Positions 1 to 5,751 of a DNA stretch of 5,751 bases are shown here, piece by piece. The DNA is from Clostridia bacterium. GTDB taxonomy: Bacteria; Bacillota; Clostridia; Monoglobales; Firm-18. A program made the position numbers and the translations under genes. The stretch spans positions 1 through 5,751 of the forward strand of contig JAFQVC010000064.1 in the NCBI GenBank assembly GCA_017408205.1. The letters run 5' to 3'. A model generated the notes under the pieces. The model saw nothing but the letters and a program-made list of their open reading frames with translations. It made no database searches and had not been told where the DNA came from. Positions within the stretch are counted from its first letter, which is position 1. Every line of letters starts with the position of its first letter.

Positions 1-184
1 CATCAGACACAACGACCTTGCTGTTCGTTTTAAATATGCCGATTTAGGCGTGGCTTTCGATTATGAGGATATTAAAGAGGCAATAATGTCAAGTATAGAC
101 AACGGAGCGGAAGTGTTATACATTTTAGTCAACTATACTGTGTTATTTTCTACACAAAACTTTTTAAGGGGGATAAGCAAATGA
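1..184 (+). CDS. murT: MurT, lipid II isoglutaminyl synthase ligase subunit (3' end only)
   Basis: Only the last 60 codons are present, read from base 2 to the TGA at 182-184; the 5' part lies outside the window. MurT is the Mur-ligase-like, ATP-using subunit that works with GatD to convert the D-glutamate at position 2 of the lipid II stem peptide to D-isoglutamine, on the cytoplasmic side of the membrane. The visible tail fits the C-terminal DUF1727 domain: an 'RHNDLAVRFKYADL' segment near its start, then a helix, then a strand with 'NYTVLFSTQNFL', where the family usually has a conserved N/T-Y-T stretch. The ATP-binding and central Mur ligase domains cannot be seen. Assignment rests on this tail plus the 4-base ATGA overlap with gatD, the classic arrangement of this heterodimer. 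The overlap suggests translational coupling, giving matched subunit amounts. Confidence 0.82.
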   Translation, partial: IRHNDLAVRFKYADLGVAFDYEDIKEAIMSSIDNGAEVLYILVNYTVLFSTQNFLRGISK

Positions 185-882
185 CGGTAAACATAGCACA
201 TTTATACCCCGAATTACTGAATTTATACGGTGACAAGGGCAACATTCTGTCTCTTAAGTACCGTCTTTTATGGCGAGGCATTGACGTTAATGTAAAGGAA
301 TATCAGGTAGAAGAGGATATTGATTTTGACAACACTGACATAATATATATTGGCGGCGGAACAGACAAAGAGCAAATTGTTGCACTTGACAAACTTAAAG
401 TTTGTAAGGAACAATTTGAAACATTTGTTGAAAAAGGCGGAACGGTTATTGGTGTTTGCGGAGGTTACCATATTTTAGGAAAACAGTTTGTAACTGAAAG
501 TGAAACGCTTGATGGTCTTGGAATTTTAGATATTAAAACAAAAAAGTCAAACAAACGATATGTTGGCAATGTAATTCTGGACACAGACTTTCTCAGTATG
601 CCCGTTGTTGGTTTTGAAAACCATTCGACTGTTACAGACATTGGTGATTTAAAGCCGTTAGGTATTGTTTCTTACGGAAGCAGAGTTGCAGAAGGTGTTA
701 TTTATAAAAATGTAATCGGTACAAATCTTCACGGTCCGATTTTGCCTAAAAACCCACAACTTTGTGACTATATACTAAATAAGACACTGAAAAATAAAAA
801 CAGCGAGGTTGTATTAACCCCGCTTGATGACAGTATTGAAAATGACGCTAACGCGTACATTTTTAACAGATTCAGTAAATAA
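181..882 (+). CDS. gatD: GatD, lipid II isoglutaminyl synthase glutaminase subunit
   Basis: Class I (CobB/CobQ-like) glutamine amidotransferase of 233 residues, close to the roughly 240 of the characterised Staphylococcus aureus protein. It hydrolyses glutamine and passes ammonia to MurT for amidation of D-Glu in lipid II. Visible features: N-terminal 'HLYPELLNLYGDKGN' (7-21) typical of the family; 'IYIGGGTDKEQ' (55-65); the nucleophile elbow GVCGGYH with Cys93; Arg126 in 'KRYVGN', likely equivalent to the glutamine-binding Arg of S. aureus GatD; 'GFENHS' (144-149); and the catalytic His184 in 'TNLHGPILPKNP'. As in other GatD proteins, a complete Cys-His-Glu triad is not obvious. The start ATG overlaps the murT stop and has a strong AAGGGGGA (166-173) 7 bases upstream. 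The last 11 bases overlap the convergent gene on the minus strand. Codon use looks like its neighbours. Confidence 0.94.
   Translation: MTVNIAHLYPELLNLYGDKGNILSLKYRLLWRGIDVNVKEYQVEEDIDFDNTDIIYIGGGTDKEQIVALDKLKVCKEQFETFVEKGGTVIGVCGGYHILGKQFVTESETLDGLGILDIKTKKSNKRYVGNVILDTDFLSMPVVGFENHSTVTDIGDLKPLGIVSYGSRVAEGVIYKNVIGTNLHGPILPKNPQLCDYILNKTLKNKNSEVVLTPLDDSIENDANAYIFNRFSK
790..824 (-). terminator. Intrinsic terminator for the DUF6062 gene, inside gatD
   Basis: On the minus strand, 824 to 802 folds as a 9-pair stem (AGCGGGGUU / AACCUCGCU) with an AAUAC loop, followed by G and then UUUUUAUUUUU (800-790). The fifth pair is a G-U wobble on the minus strand, but an A-C mismatch on the plus strand, and the plus strand has no U tract after it. 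The signal is therefore directional and belongs to the minus-strand gene ending at 872, about 48 bases upstream of the stem. It sits wholly within gatD codons. Confidence 0.72.
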
Positions 883-1567
883 ATTTGTCAATTACAGTTT
901 TTGTGGCTGTTTTGGTACCAGGTGACAGTTCGCCTTTAAATCTGTAATCAAACGAATTTACAAATTCTGTTATGTCGTTATAAGACTTTTCGTATGATTC
1001 TCTGGCGTTGTCCATAAGTACGTCAAAGAACAAATTGAAATGGTTTTCGTTTAAATCTTTTACTGCTGTATCCAAAAGCAGTTTAAAGTGGTTTACGCAA
1101 AAACTTTTTTTGGAAAACTTATTTTTGAATTCTTCATCTTTTTTCCACATATAAATTATATTTTCGGCGTATCGTTGCATCTGCGTTTCTATTGTGCTGC
1201 AGATATAACAACTGTTTTTTACGCCGTCAATATATTGTGAAATTTTTTGAGCAGTTTCCTTTTTGCCCTTTGAAAACATTCTGGGTTTTGACTGCATTTT
1301 AAAAATAGTATCTATCTGTTGACGGATGTGGGTTTGTAAAACCAAAGACAGAGGAAGTACCTGTTTTTTTGAGGACATTTGTTCTATATGTTTTTTGCAA
1401 AAACCCTTTTCGTTAGTTTCTATTCTTCGGTCGGGCTCCATCATTGCGGCACCGACTGATGCTTCTACCAGGTCATTTTCCAGTTTATTGTGTATGGCAC
1501 AAAGGGGACAATGACAATCAGAAGAAAACGCCTCATTTATTGGAATTGTATATATTGATTCTTTCAT
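872..1567 (-). CDS. DUF6062 family protein with duplicated CxxC/CxxH metal-site modules
   Basis: Function unknown. The 231-residue product matches my recollection of the DUF6062 family, common in Clostridia, from its opening 'YTIPINEAF', the 'CPLC' knuckle, 'AMMEPDRRIETN' (41-52) and 'KGFCKKH' (55-60). It contains two modules with identical spacing: Cys20-x2-Cys23-x33-Cys57-x2-His60 and Cys120-x2-Cys123-x33-Cys157-x2-His160, a 100-residue offset. Each looks like a CCCH zinc-ribbon-type site, so zinc binding is inferred. The rest is largely helical and charged; no signal peptide or membrane segment is visible, suggesting a cytoplasmic protein. An extra Cys18 is present. The start is supported by GAAAGGA (1583-1577) 9 bases upstream. 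It is transcribed divergently from ogg and convergently with gatD, overlapping gatD by 11 bases, so it is probably monocistronic. No neighbour pins down its role. The family name should be confirmed by a profile search. Confidence 0.85.
   Translation of the reverse strand: MKESIYTIPINEAFSSDCHCPLCAIHNKLENDLVEASVGAAMMEPDRRIETNEKGFCKKHIEQMSSKKQVLPLSLVLQTHIRQQIDTIFKMQSKPRMFSKGKKETAQKISQYIDGVKNSCYICSTIETQMQRYAENIIYMWKKDEEFKNKFSKKSFCVNHFKLLLDTAVKDLNENHFNLFFDVLMDNARESYEKSYNDITEFVNSFDYRFKGELSPGTKTATKTVIDKFIY
920..940 (+). terminator. Weak candidate terminator for murT-gatD
   Basis: About 37 bases after the gatD stop, 920-935 can fold on the plus strand as AGGUGA / UCGCCU around a CAGU loop, with one U-G wobble that would be an A-C mismatch on the minus strand. 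Only UUUAAAU follows, so the tail is poor. It mirrors the better minus-strand terminator within gatD, but is short and lies in coding sequence; it may be chance. Confidence 0.25.
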
Positions 1568-1571
1568 AACA

Positions 1572-1599
1572 TTTATTCCTTTCAGTATTTATATATATT
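1572..1599 (+). promoter_or_regulatory. Candidate promoter for ogg
   Basis: The only convincing element is a -10-like TATATT at 1594-1599 (5 of 6 to consensus). A poor -35 (TTTATT, 1572-1577) lies 16 bases upstream. Transcription from about 1606 would leave a leader of about 29 bases containing the Shine-Dalgarno at 1623-1630. AT-rich sequence makes chance matches likely. Confidence 0.3.
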
Positions 1600-1605
1600 T
1601 TAGCA
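1597..1605 (-). promoter_or_regulatory. Candidate extended -10 promoter for the DUF6062 gene
   Basis: Minus-strand TGCTAAAAT fits an extended -10 element (TG-n-TAAAAT). The -35 region is weak (TTTATT at 1625-1620), which extended -10 promoters tolerate. A start near 1590 leaves about 23 leader bases with the ribosome site (1583-1577) intact. A rival pair, TTGTGA (1617-1612) with TATAAA (1593-1588), would start within the ribosome site and is less likely. Confidence 0.4.
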
Positions 1606-1634
1606 CATATTTCACAAGAAATAAAGAGGTATTT

Positions 1635-2438
1635 ATGTTAATTACAGATTTATCACATTTTAATTTAATACATATTTTCGAATGCGGTCAGTGTTTTCGT
1701 TGGAACAAAGACGAAAACGGTATTTACAAAGGCGTTGTTGGTGATTTTGTAATGGTTGCAAAAGACACAGAAGACGGCGTACTTTTAGAGTGCGATGACG
1801 AAGGTTATATAACCGAATACTTTGATTTAAAAAGAGATTACGGAGAATTGAAAAATATCTTTTTCAAAGATGAAATTTTAAATGTTGCAATGAATTATGG
1901 GTACGGAATACGGTTACTTAAGCAACAACCTTTTGAAACGGTTATTTCTTTTATAATTTCCGCTAACAACAACATACCGAGAATTAAAAAGATTATTGAG
2001 GCGTTATGTGAGAATTTCGGCGAAAAGATTTGCGATGGATATTATAAGTTTCCAACACCTGAAGTTTTAAGCAAACTGACGGTTGAGGATTTGTCCGTAA
2101 TCAAAAGCGGTTTTCGTGCAAAATATATTATTGATGCGTCAAAGAAAATTGCATCGGGAGAAATAGATTTAAATGAAATTTTCACTATGAATTCAACAGA
2201 CGGGCGTGAATATTTAAAGCAAATTAAAGGAATAGGGGACAAGGTAGCCGATTGCATTTTACTTTTTGCATACCAGAAGTTTGACGTTTTTCCTAAAGAT
2301 GTGTGGATTAAAAAGATTCTTCACAACTTATACAAAGTGGATGCAAAGGACTTTGATTTGTTTGTTAAAGACAAGTTTGGTGCATTTGGCGGTTTTGCAC
2401 AACAATATCTCTTTTATTATGGCAGAGAATTTATATAA
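1635..2438 (+). CDS. ogg: 8-oxoguanine DNA glycosylase / AP lyase (OGG family)
   Basis: Base-excision repair enzyme that removes 8-oxoguanine from DNA and can nick the abasic site by beta-elimination. The 267 residues hold an OGG N-terminal domain (about 1-95, with 'CGQCFRW' at 17-23, the counterpart of the conserved GQ-x-FRW of OGG1) and an HhH-GPD domain (about 98-255). The helix-hairpin-helix reads 'IKGIGDKVADC' (197-207); Lys203 is the Schiff-base lysine and Asp222 in 'FPKDVW' the catalytic aspartate. Their 19-residue separation equals that of human OGG1 Lys249-Asp268. The C-terminal 'GGFAQQYLFYYGRE' (252-265) is typical of bacterial members. No iron-sulfur cysteine cluster is seen at the C-terminus, arguing against Nth/MutY. 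The residue before Asp222 is Lys, where Val is usual. AAAGAGGT (1623-1630) ends 4 bases before the ATG. Probably transcribed alone; no clear terminator follows before the prs promoter. Confidence 0.94.
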   Translation: MLITDLSHFNLIHIFECGQCFRWNKDENGIYKGVVGDFVMVAKDTEDGVLLECDDEGYITEYFDLKRDYGELKNIFFKDEILNVAMNYGYGIRLLKQQPFETVISFIISANNNIPRIKKIIEALCENFGEKICDGYYKFPTPEVLSKLTVEDLSVIKSGFRAKYIIDASKKIASGEIDLNEIFTMNSTDGREYLKQIKGIGDKVADCILLFAYQKFDVFPKDVWIKKILHNLYKVDAKDFDLFVKDKFGAFGGFAQQYLFYYGREFI

Positions 2439-2441
2439 TTT

Positions 2442-2470
2442 TTGTAAAATAGTATAGATTTTTGTATTAT
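2442..2470 (+). promoter_or_regulatory. Sigma-A-type promoter for prs-pth
   Basis: TTGTAA (2442-2447), a 17-base spacer and TATTAT (2465-2470) lie just after the ogg stop. Predicted start near 2477 gives a leader of about 40 bases that includes the prs ribosome site AGGGGGAG (2501-2508). A second weaker pair, TTGTAT (2462-2467) with TATATA (2485-2490) and the same spacing, overlaps it. Sequence match only. Confidence 0.55.
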
Positions 2471-2516
2471 TTTATGTTATTATATATATAGATAAATTTT
2501 AGGGGGAGAAGTTCAA

Positions 2517-3473
2517 ATGATAACACACGGTAAAAACATTAAAGTATTTTCTGCAAACGCAAATCCTGAACTTGCAAAAAGCATTGCAAACATCGTAGGT
2601 GTACCTGTTGGTAACTCCTGTACAAGATTATTCAGCGACGGTGAGATTGGCGTTGACATCAACGAAACAGTAAGAGGTTCTGACGTTTTCTTGGTTCAAT
2701 CTACATCATATCCTGTAAACCAGCACTTAATGGAACTTTTAATTATGATTGATGCTTTCAAAAGAGCATCTGCTGGCAGAATAACCGCAGTTATTCCTTA
2801 TTTTGGCTATGCAAGACAAGACAGAAAAGCAAAAGCCAGAGACCCGATTTCTGCTAAACTTGTTGCAGACTTACTTACTACTGCTGGTGCAGACCGTGTA
2901 CTTACTATGGACTTACATGCTCCTCAAATTCAGGGATTTTTTAATATTCCCCTTGACCACCTTTTAGGTGCACCTATTTTAGCACCTTATTTCCAGGAAA
3001 AATTCAAAGGTATGGAAGACGAGGTAGTAGTTGTATCTCCCGACCTTGGAAGTGTTACAAGAGCAAGAAAATTTGCTGAAAAATTAGATGTTTCTATTGC
3101 TATTATTGATAAAAGACGTCCTAAACCAAACGTTTCAGAGGTTATGAATATCATTGGCGATATCAAAGACAAGAGAATTATTCTGGTTGACGATATGATT
3201 GATACTGCAGGAACCATCTGCAACGGTGCTCAGGCACTTATTGACAGAGGTGCAAAAGAAGTTTATGCTTGTGCTACTCATGCGGTATTGTCAGGTCCTG
3301 CTATTGAACGCCTTGAACAGGCACCTATTAAAGAACTTGTGCTTTTGGATACAATTGAACTTCCCGAAGAAAAGAAATTAGACAAGATTACCACTTTATC
3401 TGTTGCAAACGTGTTTGCTGATGCTATTGAAAGAATTTATGACGATGTTGCCATTAGTCCGCTTTTCAACTAA
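2517..3473 (+). CDS. prs: Ribose-phosphate pyrophosphokinase (PRPP synthetase), class I
   Basis: Transfers pyrophosphate from ATP to ribose 5-phosphate to make PRPP, the precursor of purines, pyrimidines, histidine, tryptophan and NAD. The 318 residues equal the usual length. Seen in order: '[18 protein letters not shown]' (39-56); '[20 protein letters not shown]' (94-113), part of the ATP and regulatory surface; the signature '[12 protein letters not shown]' (131-142) with His134; the flexible catalytic loop around Lys199 and Arg201 ('DKRRPKPN'); and the PRPP-binding loop '[10 protein letters not shown]' (224-233). The C-terminal 'SPLF' ending is typical. All key residues are present, so it should be active and, as a class I enzyme, is expected to need phosphate and be inhibited by ADP. 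Start chosen from AGGGGGAG 8 bases upstream. It heads a unit with pth. Codon choice seems somewhat more biased (AGA, GGT, GAC, AAC) than in the neighbours, as expected for strong expression. Confidence 0.98.
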   Translation: MITHGKNIKVFSANANPELAKSIANIVGVPVGNSCTRLFSDGEIGVDINETVRGSDVFLVQSTSYPVNQHLMELLIMIDAFKRASAGRITAVIPYFGYARQDRKAKARDPISAKLVADLLTTAGADRVLTMDLHAPQIQGFFNIPLDHLLGAPILAPYFQEKFKGMEDEVVVVSPDLGSVTRARKFAEKLDVSIAIIDKRRPKPNVSEVMNIIGDIKDKRIILVDDMIDTAGTICNGAQALIDRGAKEVYACATHAVLSGPAIERLEQAPIKELVLLDTIELPEEKKLDKITTLSVANVFADAIERIYDDVAISPLFN

Positions 3474-3490
3474 TGCTCCAAGAACAATGA
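3473..3490 (+). other. Five-codon mini-ORF linking prs and pth
   Basis: The last base of the prs TAA is the first of an ATG (TAATG, 3471-3475). This opens a frame coding Met-Leu-Gln-Glu-Gln, ending in TGA at 3488-3490, which overlaps the pth ATG at 3487-3489 (ATGA). Both junctions are classical termination-reinitiation arrangements. It has no Shine-Dalgarno of its own beyond what lies within prs. Translation is unproven and the short frame could be chance. Confidence 0.3.
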
Positions 3491-4032
3491 TTGTCGGTCT
3501 TGGTAATCCCGGCAAAAAATACGTTAATACAAGGCACAATGTTGGTTTTGAAATGCTCGAGGCGGTTGCATCCTATTATGATATTAAAATAAAAAAGAGC
3601 AAGTGCAATGCCCTTATTGGCGAAGGCAAAATAAAAGGCAAAAATGTTGTTTTAGTTAAGCCACAGACCTATATGAATCTGTCCGGCGAAAGTGTAGGGG
3701 CACTTGCTAAGTTCTATAAAATTGCTCCCGAAAACATTATAGTTATTTATGATGACGTTGCGCTTGACGTTGCAAAATTACGGATACGTGCAAACGGAAG
3801 TGCAGGGGGGCATAACGGTATGAAAAATATCATAAGTCACCTGAAAACTGAAAATTTTCCGAGAGTAAGGGTAGGGGTAGGAAAACCCGATTGCGATTTG
3901 GTTGACTACGTTTTGCAGGATTTCTCTAAAGCAGAAACCAAACAATTAATTGAAGTTGCAAAAATAATGCCAGAAGTGATTGAAGGCATATTGCTGCAGG
4001 GAATAACGTATTCAATGAACAAATATAATTAG
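3487..4032 (+). CDS. pth: Peptidyl-tRNA hydrolase
   Basis: Cleaves the ester bond of peptidyl-tRNAs that drop off the ribosome, recycling tRNA; cytoplasmic and usually essential. The frame is open from further upstream (ATG at 3403), but ATG 3487 gives 'MIVGLGNPGKKYVNTRHNVGFE', exactly the family start, and a 181-residue protein near the usual 185-195. Key residues: Asn7 in GLGNPG, catalytic His17 in TRHNVGF, 'KPQTYMNLSG' (58-67) with Asn64, Asp89 in 'IYDD', and 'GSAGGHNGMKNI' (104-115) with His109 and Asn110. After YDD the sequence is 'VALD' where relatives mostly read 'IDLP'. There is no good Shine-Dalgarno; the start lies 13 bases after the prs stop, so translation probably depends on ribosomes finishing prs. 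It is the last gene before an intrinsic terminator. The prs-pth pairing is common in Firmicutes. Confidence 0.96.
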   Translation: MIVGLGNPGKKYVNTRHNVGFEMLEAVASYYDIKIKKSKCNALIGEGKIKGKNVVLVKPQTYMNLSGESVGALAKFYKIAPENIIVIYDDVALDVAKLRIRANGSAGGHNGMKNIISHLKTENFPRVRVGVGKPDCDLVDYVLQDFSKAETKQLIEVAKIMPEVIEGILLQGITYSMNKYN

Positions 4033-4037
4033 TAAAT

Positions 4038-4064
4038 AAAAACCGCCTTGGCGGTTTTTGTTTT
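4038..4064 (+). terminator. Intrinsic terminator after pth
   Basis: Six bases after the pth stop, AAAAACCGC and GCGGTTTTT flank CTTG: the GC core is CCGC / GCGG closed by a CUUG tetraloop, extendable by A-U pairs. The 3' side runs TTTTTGTTTT (4055-4064). This is a strong compact rho-independent terminator. The A tract on the 5' side would give the minus strand a short U tract too, but no minus-strand gene uses it. It ends immediately before the tex ribosome site. Confidence 0.9.
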
Positions 4065-4070
4065 AGGAGG
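4065..4070 (+). promoter_or_regulatory. Perfect Shine-Dalgarno of tex
   Basis: AGGAGG, full complement of the 16S rRNA tail, lies 7 bases before the ATG at 4078 and fixes that start. It abuts the U tract of the preceding terminator with no room for a separate promoter between them. Confidence 0.9.
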
Positions 4071-4077
4071 AAGTAAT

Positions 4078-5751
4078 ATGGATATATCTTTGGTTTTGCA
4101 AAATGAATTTGGCATCAAAAAAGAGTTTGTTGAAAACATTATATCTTTAATTGATGATGGCAACACAATTCCTTTTATAGCACGTTACAGAAAGGAAATG
4201 CACGGCAGTTGCGATGACCAGGTTTTAAGAGATTTTGCCGACAGACTAAATTATCTTCGTAATTTCGAAAAGAGAAAAGAAGAGATAATCAATTCTATTA
4301 CGGAACAGGAAAAAATGACTGACGAAATAATGTTTGCAATTGAACAGGCACAGACACTTGCGGCTCTTGAAGATATTTACCGTCCTTATAAGCAAAAGAG
4401 ACGTACAAGAGCCACAGTTGCAAAAGAAAAGGGGTTAGAGCCACTTGCAGACATTCTTATGGAGCAAAAACTAAACGAGGATGATTTCATAAAAGAGGCA
4501 GAAACCTTTGTTAACACTGAAAAAGGTGTAGAAACCGTTCAGGATGCAATTGACGGTGCTTGTGACATTATTGCCGAAATCATATCTGACGATGCTGCCT
4601 CAAGAGGAAAACTCCGTGATTTGTTTACAAGAACAGGCGATATTGTGTCTGTTGGTACGAAAGAGGAAGACTCTGTTTACAGTATGTATTATGAATACAG
4701 AGAGCCCGTAAGGAAAATACCGAGTCACAGAATTCTTGCCATAAACAGAGGGGAAGCGGAAGAATTTTTAAAAGTTTCTGTAGAAGTTGACGAGGTATCA
4801 GCCATTAAAATTCTGACAGATGCCTTTGTTACTTCTGATACCTACACGGCAGAACTGGTTGAGTTCTGTGCAAACGACAGTTACAAACGTCTTATATTCC
4901 CGTCTGTTGAAAGAGAGATAAGAAGTGAACTTACTGCCAATGCGAGTGAACAGGCAATTAAAATTTTCGGTCTTAACTTAAAGCCGTTACTTATGCAGCC
5001 TCCTATTAAAGGGAAAGTTACATTAGGTTTAGACCCTGCATACAGAACGGGCTGTAAAATCGCAGTTGTTAATCCCCAAGGCAAGGTTTTAGATACTACA
5101 GTTATTTATCCTACACCTCCCCAGAACAAAACAGAGGAGGCAAAAGAGAAGTTAAAGGTACTGATTAAAAAACACAATGTTGATGTAATTTCAATTGGTA
5201 ACGGTACGGCGTCAAAAGAGTCTGAAATATTTGTTGCTGATTTAATAAAGGAACTTGACAGACCTGTTTCATATATGATGGTAAACGAGGCGGGAGCGTC
5301 AGTTTATTCGGCATCAAAATTAGGTGCACAGGAATTCCCTGACTTTGATGTTTCGTTACGAAGTGCAGTGTCTATTGCAAGAAGGTTGCAGGATCCCTTG
5401 GCTGAACTTGTAAAGATTGACCCGAAATCAATAGGGGTTGGTCAGTATCAGCACGATTTGCCTGAAAAACGACTTGACGAAACGTTGTGCGGTGTTGTTG
5501 AAACTTGTGTTAACTCAGTTGGTGTTGACTTAAATACTGCATCGCCGTCGCTTTTATCTTATGTTTCAGGTATTACTTCTGCGGTTTCTAAAAACATAGT
5601 TGCATACAGAGAAGAAAACGGTGAATTTACTTCAAGGTCACAACTTAAAAAGGTTCCGAAACTTGGTCCGAAGGCTTATGAGCAGTGCGCAGGTTTTTTA
5701 AGAATTCCAAATGGGAAAAATATTCTGGATAATACCTCTGTTCACCCCGAG
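4078..5751 (+). CDS. tex: Tex, S1-domain RNA-binding transcription accessory protein (3' truncated by window)
   Basis: The frame is open for 558 codons to the window edge; full-length Tex is roughly 710-780 residues, so the C-terminal S1 domain is outside. Tex binds nucleic acids and is linked to transcription; its exact molecular role is still unsettled. Visible: helical N-terminal domain with 'GNTIPFIARYRKE' (28-40) and 'LEDIYRPYK' (97-105); a YqgF/RNase H-like domain (about 312-440) with 'LGLDPAYRTGCK' (Asp319), 'IGNGTAS' (373-379) and 'VNEAGASVYSASKLG' (402 on); the conserved 'SLRSAVSIARRLQDPLAELV' (426-445) and 'IGVGQYQHD' (452-460); then a helix-hairpin-helix region (about 482-543). YqgF-like domains in Tex are thought to lack nuclease activity. 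No frameshift is seen. Start supported by AGGAGG. Transcription must come from readthrough of the upstream terminator or from a promoter at the pth end. Corresponds to yhgF in E. coli. Confidence 0.97.
   Translation, partial: MDISLVLQNEFGIKKEFVENIISLIDDGNTIPFIARYRKEMHGSCDDQVLRDFADRLNYLRNFEKRKEEIINSITEQEKMTDEIMFAIEQAQTLAALEDIYRPYKQKRRTRATVAKEKGLEPLADILMEQKLNEDDFIKEAETFVNTEKGVETVQDAIDGACDIIAEIISDDAASRGKLRDLFTRTGDIVSVGTKEEDSVYSMYYEYREPVRKIPSHRILAINRGEAEEFLKVSVEVDEVSAIKILTDAFVTSDTYTAELVEFCANDSYKRLIFPSVEREIRSELTANASEQAIKIFGLNLKPLLMQPPIKGKVTLGLDPAYRTGCKIAVVNPQGKVLDTTVIYPTPPQNKTEEAKEKLKVLIKKHNVDVISIGNGTASKESEIFVADLIKELDRPVSYMMVNEAGASVYSASKLGAQEFPDFDVSLRSAVSIARRLQDPLAELVKIDPKSIGVGQYQHDLPEKRLDETLCGVVETCVNSVGVDLNTASPSLLSYVSGITSAVSKNIVAYREENGEFTSRSQLKKVPKLGPKAYEQCAGFLRIPNGKNILDNTSVHPE

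Noticed and set aside
1326..1514. Open frame of 62 codons on the plus strand inside the DUF6062 gene
   Set aside because: It is antisense to the conserved first metal-site module and has no ribosome site or recognisable product.
2479..2490. TA dinucleotide run upstream of prs
   Set aside because: A short AT run in an AT-rich promoter spacer; at most part of a secondary -10, not a meaningful repeat.
2439..2516. Possible riboswitch or terminator (for example a purine-type leader) before prs
   Set aside because: The spacer is 78 bases, nearly all A and T, with no GC-containing stems or known aptamer motifs; only a promoter and ribosome site are supported.
2968..2987. GGTGC / GCACC inverted repeat with a 10-base loop inside prs
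   Set aside because: It encodes the conserved 'GAPILAP' segment of PRPP synthetase, the stem is only 5 pairs, and no U tract follows; codon-driven coincidence is enough.
3403..3486. 28-residue N-terminal extension of Pth from an ATG at 3403
   Set aside because: It lies entirely within or just after prs in another frame, has no homology to Pth N-termini, and the family start motif begins exactly at ATG 3487. A prs-pth frameshift fusion was considered but no slippery site is evident.
4881..5084. Open frame of 67 codons on the minus strand within tex
   Set aside because: No recognisable protein, no ribosome site, and it lies antisense to strongly conserved Tex sequence; a shadow frame.

Overview
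The window is an AT-rich piece of chromosome carrying seven protein genes, almost all housekeeping. The murT-gatD pair (amidation of peptidoglycan stem peptides), strong purine-rich Shine-Dalgarno sites and low GC point to a Gram-positive Firmicute, most likely a member of the Clostridia. That placement is inferred from gene content and style, not from a marker search. I see no tRNA, rRNA, CRISPR array, insertion sequence or phage gene, and no gene-free stretch longer than about 80 bases.

Left part (1-1567): the 3' end of murT overlaps gatD by 4 bases (ATGA); together they encode lipid II isoglutaminyl synthase. A convergent gene on the minus strand (872-1567) overlaps the end of gatD by 11 bases. 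It encodes an uncharacterised DUF6062-type protein built from two copies of a CxxC-x33-CxxH metal-site pattern exactly 100 residues apart. Its likely intrinsic terminator lies inside the gatD coding region on the opposite strand.

Middle (1568-4064): a 67-base divergent spacer separates the DUF6062 gene from ogg, an 8-oxoguanine DNA glycosylase/lyase. A good sigma-A-type promoter follows ogg and drives prs (PRPP synthetase) and pth (peptidyl-tRNA hydrolase). The prs-pth junction is unusual: the prs stop forms TAATG, opening a 5-codon frame whose stop TGA overlaps the pth start as ATGA, and pth has no clear Shine-Dalgarno of its own. A compact intrinsic terminator closes the unit.

Right part (4065-5751): directly after that terminator comes a perfect AGGAGG and the first 558 codons of tex, an RNA-binding transcription accessory protein cut off by the window end before its S1 domain.

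No new multi-gene system is evident. The points most worth a second look are the duplicated metal-site protein, the antisense terminator with overlapping gene ends, the prs/pth mini-ORF relay and the terminator placed just before tex.
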